Of a DNA stretch of 14,454 nucleotides, positions 1 through 7,734 are shown in pieces (within the stretch, counting starts at the first letter, position 1; each line of letters opens with the position of its first letter). This DNA comes from WLWS01 sp964639535 (GTDB lineage: Bacteria; Pseudomonadota; Gammaproteobacteria; Eutrophobiales; Eutrophobiaceae). The translations under genes were made by a program, and so were the position numbers. The stretch lies in the NCBI GenBank assembly GCA_964639535.1, contig CAZXDV010000051.1, positions 1-14,454 of the forward strand. Direction: 5' to 3'. The notes under the pieces were generated by a model. That model saw nothing but the letters and a program-made list of their open reading frames with translations, was not told the origin of the DNA and did not search any database.

Positions 1-611
1 TTAATGCACCTGGCAGCACCGATGGAGAGATTACTGGAAAAGCGTCAATCAGGTGGTCGCTCGCGGGTCTTCATATACTCGCCACGATACTGGTGAATGT
101 GGGGCTTGGTGCGCTATGGGCCTTTGTTGAACGCATGGGAACGCAAAATGTCGGTCTATCTGTTGAAGAGATGGGGCGAGTATTGTCCATGGCCACGATA
201 TTCATGGTCTCCGGATCGCTTTTTGCTGCGTGGCTGGGGACTCGTCTTGGACGTGCAGTACCCCTTGCGCTAGCCTCTGTTATTTGTGCTGTCGCGGCAG
301 TTATGGTGACCAGGGCAAGCACGCTTGAATTATTCGCGACGGGCCTGTTCATTTACAACTTTTTCTATCTTTTTATCGGGCCTTACATTATTGCGGGGAC
401 CGCATCAGCCCTGGATCCAAGTGGGCGCCTGGCGGCAGCCATGGGCGGTGTGATGTTCTTTTCTTATTCAGTCGGGATCGGCACCGGTGGTTTTATCGCG
501 GAGCTGGTGTCCCTCTCCGGTATCGGCAACCTGGCACTGGTATCCTGCCTGCTGGCTGCACCCTTGTTTGTGTTTGTAAGTATTCGCCTGGAAAAGGGAA
601 GTGGAAATTGA
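1..611 (+). CDS. MFS transporter, C-terminal half (5' end outside window)
   Basis: The reading frame is open to the left edge (first whole codon at 3) and stops with TGA at 609-611, leaving 202 residues. It encodes about six hydrophobic segments, beginning near WSLAGLHILATILVNVG and ending near LVSCLLAAPLFVFVSIRL. This is the pattern of the second six-helix bundle of a major facilitator. The short basic loop AWLGTRLGR between two helices matches the conserved cytoplasmic loop between TM8 and TM9 of the family. A GTG at 93 could be mistaken for a start, but homologous-looking helix sequence continues upstream of it. The substrate cannot be told from this half. The gene converges on the Rieske oxygenase with a gap of about 78 bp that shows no convincing terminator, so any functional link between the two is a guess. 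Confidence 0.85.
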   Translation, partial: NAPGSTDGEITGKASIRWSLAGLHILATILVNVGLGALWAFVERMGTQNVGLSVEEMGRVLSMATIFMVSGSLFAAWLGTRLGRAVPLALASVICAVAAVMVTRASTLELFATGLFIYNFFYLFIGPYIIAGTASALDPSGRLAAAMGGVMFFSYSVGIGTGGFIAELVSLSGIGNLALVSCLLAAPLFVFVSIRLEKGSGN

Positions 612-689
612 TGTATTCCATATTTTCAAAAGCAGTGCGGTTCACATTGCCGCGTTAGCGCAGCCTCGGTGCAGGAAATGATGCACGGT

Positions 690-1934
690 CTAGGTAATAC
701 TTTTTAGATACCACTTGATAAATGTCATTACCATGGACTCGTGCTCGGAGTAAGGCCCGGGTTGATAGCGGCTTGAAGCGATACCGGCGTTATTATCTTC
801 AGTGATTTTCTTGTCCTGCTTGATAGTCACATCCCAGACCCAGGCAATGTTGTCCGGATCGTAATCTACCCCTTCCACCGCATCCTTGTGTACCAGCCAG
901 CTCATCTGAACATCGGTATTTACGGCGTCACGTGGTGTGAATCGCGTCATCATGGCAAAGTCATTAAAGGCCAGTATGTAGGAAACGGGATTAAACACGA
1001 TGGCCGACTCACCTTCGTCCCAGTCATTGAACTTGCCCATTAATTTCGAGCAACCGGGTGTGCCATCTCTCGTCTCGGACTTGAAGCCCTTGTCATTGAT
1101 GGGCAAACGGGAAAGCTGCTGCAGGTGTAAAGTATTTTCGTCGCCTTCAATTTCAGGCAGGGGGTGACCCAGCGCGCGGGTTTTCTCCTTCCATTCGTTC
1201 CACTGTCCCTCGTATGCTTCAAGCGCCGCAGCCGGGCCGGAGCCCGGGCCCGCGCCAAGGGCAAGCAACTGGTCTTCCGGGTGCACGGCACAGTATTCCG
1301 CGTGCGCTGGCGCACAGTGATAGCACTCGATAAAGTTCTCCACTACCAGTTTCCAGTTGCAGGCATTGGGATAATCACGCTTGACCGCGATCTTTGCGTC
1401 CTTGAAACCGTGGAAATCCATGATCTCGTTGTACTCGGCAAACTCGGAATCAAAATCCGGTGGTGTGTCCTTGCTGAGACAGACAAAAATCATTCCGTGA
1501 AATACCCTGGCATGGCAGGGATGCAGGTTAAACCGGGTATGGTCAAAGCCTTCAGGCATAAGCCGGGGGGGCCTGAGCTTTCCTTCAAGATCGTATACCC
1601 ATGCGTGGTAGGGACAGGTTAGCAGGCCCTTGTTACCCTGGTGTTCCAGGCAAATCCGTGACCCCCTGTGTCGGCAGACATTAAAAAAAGCGTTAACCTT
1701 GTCCTCGGATTCACGGATGATAATGATGGATTCGTTCCCGATTTCGAACAGGAAGTAATCTCCCTTGTTCGGTATTCGGCTTTCATGGTCCACGAGTAAC
1801 CAGCGCTGGTTGAGCAGGCGATCCATATCGCGCTGGAAAATCTCCGCGGACTGGTAAAATGGCTGTTCCAGGGAATATCCCTCGCGCTGGTTTGCCACCA
1901 GGCTGTCAATATCCAGTTTCAAGACGCTGCTCAT
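690..1934 (-). CDS. Rieske non-heme iron oxygenase alpha subunit, carnitine/glycine-betaine oxygenase-like
   Basis: This is a cytoplasmic oxygenase component that would use O2 and electrons from a separate reductase. I chose the ATG at 1934 (414 aa) because a GGGGG run lies 8 nt upstream; a GTG at 1949 would add five residues, and numbering here uses that longer form. The Rieske [2Fe-2S] ligands are C92/H94 (CRH) and C112/H115 (CPYH). The catalytic iron ligands are H211 and H216 in ECYHCAPAH, with D379 in TIKQD as the likely third. The residue bridging the two metal centres is Glu208, where most aromatic-ring hydroxylases have Asp. Together with the C-terminal SSRYQPGPYSEHES block, this points to the quaternary-ammonium clade (CntA, GbcA, stachydrine demethylase). 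The exact substrate is unknown. No reductase gene is visible nearby. A strong promoter and an operator-like palindrome precede it. Confidence 0.9.
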   Translation of the reverse strand: MSSVLKLDIDSLVANQREGYSLEQPFYQSAEIFQRDMDRLLNQRWLLVDHESRIPNKGDYFLFEIGNESIIIIRESEDKVNAFFNVCRHRGSRICLEHQGNKGLLTCPYHAWVYDLEGKLRPPRLMPEGFDHTRFNLHPCHARVFHGMIFVCLSKDTPPDFDSEFAEYNEIMDFHGFKDAKIAVKRDYPNACNWKLVVENFIECYHCAPAHAEYCAVHPEDQLLALGAGPGSGPAAALEAYEGQWNEWKEKTRALGHPLPEIEGDENTLHLQQLSRLPINDKGFKSETRDGTPGCSKLMGKFNDWDEGESAIVFNPVSYILAFNDFAMMTRFTPRDAVNTDVQMSWLVHKDAVEGVDYDPDNIAWVWDVTIKQDKKITEDNNAGIASSRYQPGPYSEHESMVMTFIKWYLKSIT

Positions 1935-1963
1935 AGCATTCACCCCCACGGCAGGCTGATTAA

Positions 1964-1985
1964 AAAGAAAGTAATTACTTTCTTT
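1964..1985. promoter_or_regulatory. Perfect 22-bp palindrome, probable operator of the Rieske oxygenase gene
   Basis: The half-site AAAGAAAGTAA (1964-1974) is followed directly by its exact reverse complement (1975-1985), with no spacer. A zero-loop palindrome suits a dimeric repressor better than an RNA hairpin. It abuts the -10 element of the minus-strand promoter and covers the predicted transcription start, a classic repressor position. No regulator gene lies in the window. The site is seen directly; the operator role is inferred. Confidence 0.65.
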
Positions 1986-2013
1986 ATTTTAGTCAAAGAA
2001 ATGCCGCTGTCAA
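1986..2013 (-). promoter_or_regulatory. Sigma70-type promoter of the Rieske oxygenase gene
   Basis: Read on the minus strand, a perfect -35 box TTGACA (2008-2013) is separated by 16 bp from a -10 box TAAAAT (1986-1991, five of six consensus bases). Transcription should start near 1979, inside the adjoining palindrome, giving a leader of about 45 nt before the ATG at 1934. This is the best promoter match noticed in the window. Confidence 0.65.
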
Positions 2014-2021
2014 GCCGGCAT
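2001..2021 (-). terminator. Weak hairpin after the RND pump gene, possible terminator
   Basis: ATGCCG and CGGCAT form a 6-bp stem around a 9-nt loop, 10 bp past the RND stop codon. On the minus strand it is followed by TTTCTTT. The stem is short and overlaps the -35 box of the Rieske promoter, so it may be fortuitous. Confidence 0.25.
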
Positions 2022-2030
2022 GAACGGCGC

Positions 2031-5000
2031 TCAGGAAGGCTTAAAGCGTCCAAATTTCAGCATAACCGCTGGCATAACGAGCAGGTTGAGGATGGTGGAC
2101 GAGGCCAGCCCACCGATAATGATAGCGGCCATCGGCCCCATTATTTCCCGGCCCGGATTGTCGCTGCCAATGGCAATGGGTAGCATGGCCAGCGCAGTAA
2201 CCAGTGCAGTCATGAGAATAGAAGGCAATCGCTCCTGTGCTCCCTTTATGGCAACGTCGAGGTTCCAGGGCAGGCCTTCCTCTTCGACCAGGAACTGGTA
2301 ATGGGATACCAGCATGATGGAGTTACGAATCGTGATGCCAAACAGCGTGACAAAACCCACCAGCGAGCCGACGGAAAGGCCACCGCCGGAAATCAGCACG
2401 GCAACAACACCGCCCACCAGTGCAAAGGGCAGGTTCAATAACATCAATACAACGTGGCGAAAACTGTTGATAGCAACAAATATCAGCATCATTACCACGG
2501 CCATTACCAGCAGTGACAGGATTATAAGCTCTTCGCGCGCTTTTGCCTGCTCAATGGCCGCGCCGGTAAACTCCGGGTAGAGTTCTGCACTGAACTGTAC
2601 TTCTTCAAGCACAGTTTTCTCCAACTCATCCATGAGACTGACTACATCCCGATCCCTGACATGGCTGGTGATACTTTGCAGTCGTTGCCCGTCCTGGTGA
2701 AGTATGCTGTAACGTCCGGCACGTTGCTCGATAGTGGCAAAGTCGGCCAGGGTAAACATCTGACCGCTTGGCGTCATAATGGGAAGATTAATCACATCCA
2801 GTGAATTTTGCTTCCTGTTCTCAGGAACAGTCACAGCGATGTCAAAGATGCGATTGTCTTCCTGGTAGCGGGATACCACCGTACCTTCAAATGCCGTCTT
2901 GATCGTGTTGACGACTTCAACAGGCTTGAGACCGTGTTGTCTCAGGGTGTCAAGCTTCAGGGCAATATGTAACAGGGGTGTTTGCGTTGATGACTGCACC
3001 TGTACACCGTAGGTGCCTTCGATTTCACGCATTACCGCAGCAACCTCGGTAGCCTTTCGGTCAAGTGCATTTAAATCATTGCCGTAAATATTGACAACAA
3101 TAGGCGTGGTATAACCCGATATAGTTTCGTAGATGCGTTCCGAGAGAAAATTGTAGGCTTCGTAACGAATACCGGGAAAGGCCTCGAGGATGTCCCTGAT
3201 CTCATCCAGCACTTCCTGCTGTTCGCTGCCTGAGAGATTGTAGTCAAGGTCAACCTCAAATTCGCTGTAGTGGGTACCAAAGGTATCTGCACCTCGCTTG
3301 GCACGTCCGGCCCATTGTGAAACCGATACTACGCCGGGGATATCCAGGAAGGAATTGGTGAGCTGCTTTCCAATACGCAATGATTCATCAAGTGATGTAC
3401 CGGAAATGCTGGAGGTGTGCACAATATAGTGGCCTTCACGCAGGTTCGGAATGAACTGTCCTCCAACGCCCGGTAACACCGACACCCCGAGTAAACACAG
3501 GGTGAGGGTTGATACAAGTACAGGGTAGGGGTAACGACTGACCCACCCAAGGGCTGATGCATAGAGCGGTTGTAACCTGCGAATAATCGGTGGTTCGCTG
3601 TCGCTGAGACTATCCCTTGCCAGCAAAAGGTAACACAGCGCCGGTGTCACGGTTAAGGCCACCAGCAGTGACATCATGATAGAGAGGATGTATGCCAGGC
3701 CCAGCGGCTCAAATAATCGCCCGGTGATACCGCTGAGATGTAACAGTGGTACAAAAACCAGTGCAACAATAAAGCTCGCATAAACAACAGAACCCCTGAC
3801 CTCCATGGATGCGTTGTAGACTACCTCTTTCATAGGGAGGGGATCCGCCAGCAGTCGATTCTGCCTGAGTCGTCGGTAAATATTCTCGGTATCTATGATG
3901 GCGTCATCAACGACCTCGCCAAGCGCAATAGCCAGGCCACCGATCACCATGATGTTCAGGTTAACGCCGTTTTGTAGCAGGATTAAAATGGCACTAAGCA
4001 GTGACAGGGGTATTGCCAGTACCGAGATGAGCGCAGTCCTTAAGTTAAACAGGAACAGTGCCAGTACTGCGACAACGAGGATACCGCCTATAAACAGGTG
4101 CCCGGTGATGCTGGAGACAGAGCGCTCAATATAATTAGCCGGCCGGAACAGGGTTGGATGGAACTGGATGTCGTTGACGGCGAAAATCCTTCCAAGCCCG
4201 CTAATGGCTTCCTCGACAGCATTGGATACATTCAGAGTATTGGCCCCGTATTGGCCAATAACCATGAGCACCACGCCTTCCTTGCCCATGATTGCACCTT
4301 TTCCAAAAGCCGGCTGGGCTCCAAGCTCAATATCAGCCACATCAGAAAGCGTCACACTTACGCCGTTTGCATGACGTACGACCACGCGACCCAGTTCCTC
4401 CACATTGTCGGGAAGACCCTCGATACTCAGCGTGAGCCGCTGGTTACTGTTCTCGATAAAGCCAGCACCAAAAATGCCCGTTGCCTGTCGCGCTGCGGTA
4501 ACCACTTCGTTGACGCCGATGCCGTAAATCCTCAGCTTGTCTTCATCCAGCTTGATCTGCAGTTGCTTTACCTCGCCACCAAAGACATTCACATCGGCAA
4601 CACCCGGAACACTCAGTATGGTTGGAACCAGGTTCCAGTCGACTATAGATCTCAGTTCCAGCAGGCTACGCGTATCAGAGGTTACACCCATGGTCAGGAT
4701 TGTCGCCGAGGACGACGCCATGGGAACGGGTATCGCCGGCCCCACGCCCGCTGGCAAATTGTTAACCAGGCCCGACAGTCTTTCAGAGATAAGCTGGCGA
4801 TTACGGTAAATGTCAGTGTCTTCCTCAAAATACACGTTGACTACAGACAAGCCCTGTATGGATTCGGATCGAATGTGGTCAATGCCAATCAGGCCTGACA
4901 GGGCAGTTTCAATTCTTCGGGTTACCAGTACTTCAACCTGCTCGGTGGAATAACCCGGAGCCTCGGTTTGCACCACGATAAGGTTTGGGGAGAACTCCGG

Positions 5001-5117
5001 GAAAATATCAAGACCGGCGCGAGATAACTGGTAAACACTGTAAATTACCAGGAGCGAGGCCAGCGCGATGACAACACCTCGGTAGTTAATTGAAAAACGT
5101 ACGAGTGCTGAAAGCAT
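2031..5117 (-). CDS. RND efflux permease, heavy-metal-efflux (CzcA/CusA) type
   Basis: This 1028-aa inner-membrane proton/substrate antiporter is the normal full length for the HME branch of RND pumps. TM1 lies at about 13-32, a porter domain follows, TM2-6 at about 337-500, the second porter half from about 550, and TM7-12 to the end. HME hallmarks are the VDxxIxxxEN motif in TM4 (D404, E411), the FIPNLREG segment after TM7 and the terminal GREIMGPMAAIIIGGL block. TM4 carries extra acidic residues (E401, D405, D409). By remembered alignment to CusA, the three porter methionines that bind Cu(I)/Ag(I) are not Met here (H567, E664 and a Leu), which argues against a copper/silver pump. The gene is last in the outer-membrane factor-adaptor-pump operon, 38 bp after the adaptor; no clear ribosome-binding site precedes its ATG. 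The substrate is unresolved, and a non-metal substrate is possible. Confidence 0.92.
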   Translation of the reverse strand: MLSALVRFSINYRGVVIALASLLVIYSVYQLSRAGLDIFPEFSPNLIVVQTEAPGYSTEQVEVLVTRRIETALSGLIGIDHIRSESIQGLSVVNVYFEEDTDIYRNRQLISERLSGLVNNLPAGVGPAIPVPMASSSATILTMGVTSDTRSLLELRSIVDWNLVPTILSVPGVADVNVFGGEVKQLQIKLDEDKLRIYGIGVNEVVTAARQATGIFGAGFIENSNQRLTLSIEGLPDNVEELGRVVVRHANGVSVTLSDVADIELGAQPAFGKGAIMGKEGVVLMVIGQYGANTLNVSNAVEEAISGLGRIFAVNDIQFHPTLFRPANYIERSVSSITGHLFIGGILVVAVLALFLFNLRTALISVLAIPLSLLSAILILLQNGVNLNIMVIGGLAIALGEVVDDAIIDTENIYRRLRQNRLLADPLPMKEVVYNASMEVRGSVVYASFIVALVFVPLLHLSGITGRLFEPLGLAYILSIMMSLLVALTVTPALCYLLLARDSLSDSEPPIIRRLQPLYASALGWVSRYPYPVLVSTLTLCLLGVSVLPGVGGQFIPNLREGHYIVHTSSISGTSLDESLRIGKQLTNSFLDIPGVVSVSQWAGRAKRGADTFGTHYSEFEVDLDYNLSGSEQQEVLDEIRDILEAFPGIRYEAYNFLSERIYETISGYTTPIVVNIYGNDLNALDRKATEVAAVMREIEGTYGVQVQSSTQTPLLHIALKLDTLRQHGLKPVEVVNTIKTAFEGTVVSRYQEDNRIFDIAVTVPENRKQNSLDVINLPIMTPSGQMFTLADFATIEQRAGRYSILHQDGQRLQSITSHVRDRDVVSLMDELEKTVLEEVQFSAELYPEFTGAAIEQAKAREELIILSLLVMAVVMMLIFVAINSFRHVVLMLLNLPFALVGGVVAVLISGGGLSVGSLVGFVTLFGITIRNSIMLVSHYQFLVEEEGLPWNLDVAIKGAQERLPSILMTALVTALAMLPIAIGSDNPGREIMGPMAAIIIGGLASSTILNLLVMPAVMLKFGRFKPS

Positions 5118-5155
5118 TATCGGCTATTGGGAGTATTTATAAAAAGCATCGATAA

Positions 5156-6223
5156 CTAGTCATCGTCCTCGTCCGGTATCGCAAACTTGAACTCTTCTGA
5201 AAGCAGGGTCTGTGCGCCGCTGACGACTATTTTTTCCCCGATTTCAAAATTTTCCCTGACAAGCCAGGTGTTATTTGACTGAACTGGATCGATCAGGCTA
5301 CGACGGGTAAAAGTTTCCTTATCTTCCTGTACGTACGCCCAGGGTTTGCCGGCATACCAGATAATTGACTCAACAGGTATATTGATTCCTGTCCCGCTAA
5401 AGCCTGTACCTGGTAACCAGGCATACAATCGCATACCCGTGCGCAGGCCTTGTGCAGCAGTTCGGTAAAGGTGTGTCTCTCCCTGCAGTACCTGGTCTGT
5501 TGATGAGGCTTTTGATAAATAATAGGCCTTCCTGGCTTTTGACCTGTTATCAACGCGATTTATGAATACGAAAGCTTCGTTTTCAGAAAGCGCCTGGTCC
5601 GCACTTAGTGAAAGCAGGACGATGACTTCTTCCCGCTTTAACAGGCGCTGAAATAATTCAGACCCGGGCTTTAGTGCCAGCGAAGTCAATTCGTCACCCC
5701 AGTTTTGCAGCATGGAGAGTTGTGTTGATTCAAGATCGGTGTCAACCGCGTTGACCTGTGCCCGTGTTTCCAGCACTTTTGTATGCGCAGCCTGTAGTTC
5801 GTTGGAAGAAATGTTACCTGCTTCTTCGTTAAGGACCTTGAGCTGCTGGTAGACAGTTTCTGCATTTTGCAGGACGGCCTGTAATACTTCACGCTGAGCC
5901 TGTAATTTTAAAAATACTGCGCGTAAATCAAGCAGGGTGTTTATGTCTACGACATTGGCAAATGCATAATCTTCTGCCTCGAGTTGTATGTCTTGAGTTG
6001 GGCGTGTCCGGATCCCGGCAGTTTTTTGCGTTTCCGGCGACAGTCGAACGACGAGCCTGCCATCTATCAGCCCCTGTCTCGCCTCCAGTTCATCGTCGTC
6101 GTCATTATCATCGTCATCATCCTCATTACTTGAAACGATTTCTGTAATTTCCAGGGTATCAAGTACGAAAAAAGCGCCGGCGCCAAGCAACAGCAGGATC
6201 AGGATGAAATATAATCTATTCAT
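5156..6223 (-). CDS. RND periplasmic adaptor (membrane fusion protein) with Asp-rich tract
   Basis: At 355 aa this is a compact adaptor that should link the RND pump to the outer-membrane channel. Residues 5-21 form an N-terminal membrane anchor with no clear lipobox. Directly after it comes an acidic tract (residues 34-47: nine Asp, one Asn and Glu). The region of about 95-170 is rich in Leu/Gln/Glu heptads and should be a short alpha-hairpin. The last third (LRTGMRLYAWLPG, VPVE-like NIPVESIIWYAGKPWAYVQ, EIGEKIVVSGAQTLLSEEF) matches the beta-barrel and membrane-proximal domains of HlyD/CusB-type adaptors. The protein ends in another acidic run (DEDDD). The ATG follows the upstream stop codon by 2 bp, so the two genes are translationally close. 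The acidic tract may bind cations; that is inference. Confidence 0.88.
   Translation of the reverse strand: MNRLYFILILLLLGAGAFFVLDTLEITEIVSSNEDDDDDNDDDDELEARQGLIDGRLVVRLSPETQKTAGIRTRPTQDIQLEAEDYAFANVVDINTLLDLRAVFLKLQAQREVLQAVLQNAETVYQQLKVLNEEAGNISSNELQAAHTKVLETRAQVNAVDTDLESTQLSMLQNWGDELTSLALKPGSELFQRLLKREEVIVLLSLSADQALSENEAFVFINRVDNRSKARKAYYLSKASSTDQVLQGETHLYRTAAQGLRTGMRLYAWLPGTGFSGTGINIPVESIIWYAGKPWAYVQEDKETFTRRSLIDPVQSNNTWLVRENFEIGEKIVVSGAQTLLSEEFKFAIPDEDDD
6092..6124 (-). repeat. Low-complexity GAT/GAC codon run encoding the Asp tract
   Basis: Eleven consecutive codons are nearly all GAT or GAC, encoding residues 34-44 of the adaptor. Mixed use of the two codons suggests selection for the acidic peptide, though slippage could still alter its length. 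Confidence 0.7.
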
Positions 6224-6225
6224 TA

Positions 6226-7680
6226 TTAAATGTTTCCACTCAGGCTGTTTTCAAGGTAATCCAGCCAACGTTCAAACTGAATTGTACTATGAACAGGTAT
6301 TTGAACTATTTCTTCAAGCGCGATAAGCGTATTCAGCCGGGCAAGTTCCAGTCCCAGTACTGAAAGCCTGGCCCGCAGGGTTTCCAGTTGTGAAGTGACC
6401 AGGCTCAACCTGTCGGTGTACCCCAATTCATGCTGTCGAACCAGCGTAGCCTGCCTGCTCTCAAGTTCCTTCACCAGTTGTTTCGCTTCATGCCAGGAAG
6501 CTGAAGCGTTTTGAAACTTCTGATAGCGGTTTTTCAGATCGTTATAAAGCTTGGTTTGAAGGGCAATGAACTGGCGCTGCTTGTATTCCCTTTGAGCGAG
6601 AGCTTTTGCTATCTGCCCATCATTATTATGAAACAGGGGCAAAAACCATTGAGCCCCGAGGGACCAGATATTATCGCCTTGCTCAAGTACGAAACCCGGG
6701 GACAGGTTTATATCAGGATATTGCTTCTCAATTTCAAATTTCAGCGCGGCTTCAAAGGACATGTACTCAAACAGCCCGGCCCTGATATCGTAATGTTCAA
6801 GGAGGTAAGCGTGTGAGCCATTGTCCAGTTTGCTGAGAAAGGAAGGATGCCCGGGTTCGGATGATTCCAGTGTTATATTGTCACGGTTTACTTTTCCGCT
6901 TGCCAGGCCGGTTCGGTTACTGAGTCTCTGGAATGCATCAAGCGTGACGGCTTCCTGGCTACTACGTTCCAGTTTCCACCGCTGCAACTCCAGCCGGGCA
7001 CTGGACACTTCAAAACGGCTGGCCCTGCCCAGGTCAAAACGACGCTGGACAAGTTCAAGTCCTTCCTGCAACAGGGCTTCCTGCAAATCAAGGAGTTCCT
7101 GGCGCTTGCTTGCATTTCGATAGGCAACCAGGTCACGATGCATTCCTATATACATTTTCCAGGCGTTCTGCTGCAGTCGTACACGGGCCGCCTGCTTTTT
7201 TGCCTGGGCCTGTGCAATCCTTGCGAGACGCTTGTCTTTTCTCTCGTAGAGGATCTGCGTGACAAGCCCAAAGGACCAGGGTGTGCCGCGGTCTTCGGCG
7301 CGGTGCTCAAGAGGCACTGATAGTCGCGGGTTACGGCGTTGGCTGGCGATATCAGTCTCTGCATCAAATATGGCGAGACCGGCGAGCTCTGCTTTTAGCT
7401 GCGGGTCAAAATACAAACCGGATAGTGTAAGGGTGTCGATATCCCATTGCTGCAGCGGCCAGGGTTCCGTGTCATAGCCGTTTTCATCAAGAAAGGACCT
7501 AAAGCCTGCTTCGTCCGGCGCCTTCTCAATTACACTGGCAAAGGAAGCTTCGGTATCGATAGGGGACGCAACATACGCCTGCTTGGCACAGGCGCCGAGC
7601 AGGCTGAGCCCGGCCAGTAGACTGGCAAGGCCTGTTAGACGATTCGAAGTTAAATAAGCCGGTTTATTCTTATAAAACAC
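6226..7680 (-). CDS. TolC-family outer-membrane efflux lipoprotein
   Basis: This 484-aa protein is the outer-membrane channel of the tripartite pump. The start is a GTG at 7680. A basic, hydrophobic leader ends in a lipobox LLGAC, with Cys31 the probable lipidated residue. The body shows the two-fold repeated helical pattern of the OEP family: long amphipathic helices rich in Gln, Leu, Arg and Glu (residues about 160-260 and 370-460). Conserved-looking phrases are FDLGRASRFEVSSARLELQR in the first half and HELGYTDRLSLVTSQLETLRARL in the second, each at the equivalent position near a helix turn. The gene is 2 bp from the adaptor gene and heads the contiguous efflux trio. No good Shine-Dalgarno sequence precedes the GTG, and a hairpin lies in the 54-bp gap upstream. 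Confidence 0.9.
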   Translation of the reverse strand: MFYKNKPAYLTSNRLTGLASLLAGLSLLGACAKQAYVASPIDTEASFASVIEKAPDEAGFRSFLDENGYDTEPWPLQQWDIDTLTLSGLYFDPQLKAELAGLAIFDAETDIASQRRNPRLSVPLEHRAEDRGTPWSFGLVTQILYERKDKRLARIAQAQAKKQAARVRLQQNAWKMYIGMHRDLVAYRNASKRQELLDLQEALLQEGLELVQRRFDLGRASRFEVSSARLELQRWKLERSSQEAVTLDAFQRLSNRTGLASGKVNRDNITLESSEPGHPSFLSKLDNGSHAYLLEHYDIRAGLFEYMSFEAALKFEIEKQYPDINLSPGFVLEQGDNIWSLGAQWFLPLFHNNDGQIAKALAQREYKQRQFIALQTKLYNDLKNRYQKFQNASASWHEAKQLVKELESRQATLVRQHELGYTDRLSLVTSQLETLRARLSVLGLELARLNTLIALEEIVQIPVHSTIQFERWLDYLENSLSGNI

Positions 7681-7691
7681 GCTTTTACATA

Positions 7692-7717
7692 TATCGGGCA
7701 GGCTTGATCTGCCGATA
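7692..7717 (-). other. Hairpin between PepSY gene and efflux trio
   Basis: ATCGGCAG pairs with CTGCC(C)GAT around a 7-nt loop, with one bulged base and one extra A-T pair at the base of the stem. There is no T-run on the minus strand after it, so it is not a standard terminator. It could be an mRNA-processing or attenuation structure that sets the ratio of PepSY to efflux transcripts. The role is inference. Confidence 0.35.
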
Positions 7718-7734
7718 ATAAATGTAATAAAGCG

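Noticed and set aside
669..686. Inverted repeat GTGCA/TGCAC between the MFS and Rieske genes as a shared terminator
   Set aside because: The stem is only 5 bp and no T-run follows it on either strand.
1164..1622. 152-aa plus-strand open frame antisense to the Rieske oxygenase
   Set aside because: It lies wholly opposite the Rieske and iron-binding region and has no start context or recognisable motif.
4098..4898. 266-aa plus-strand open frame antisense to the RND pump
   Set aside because: Composition is irregular, with no recognisable motif, and the opposite strand encodes a conserved full-length pump; it is a shadow frame.
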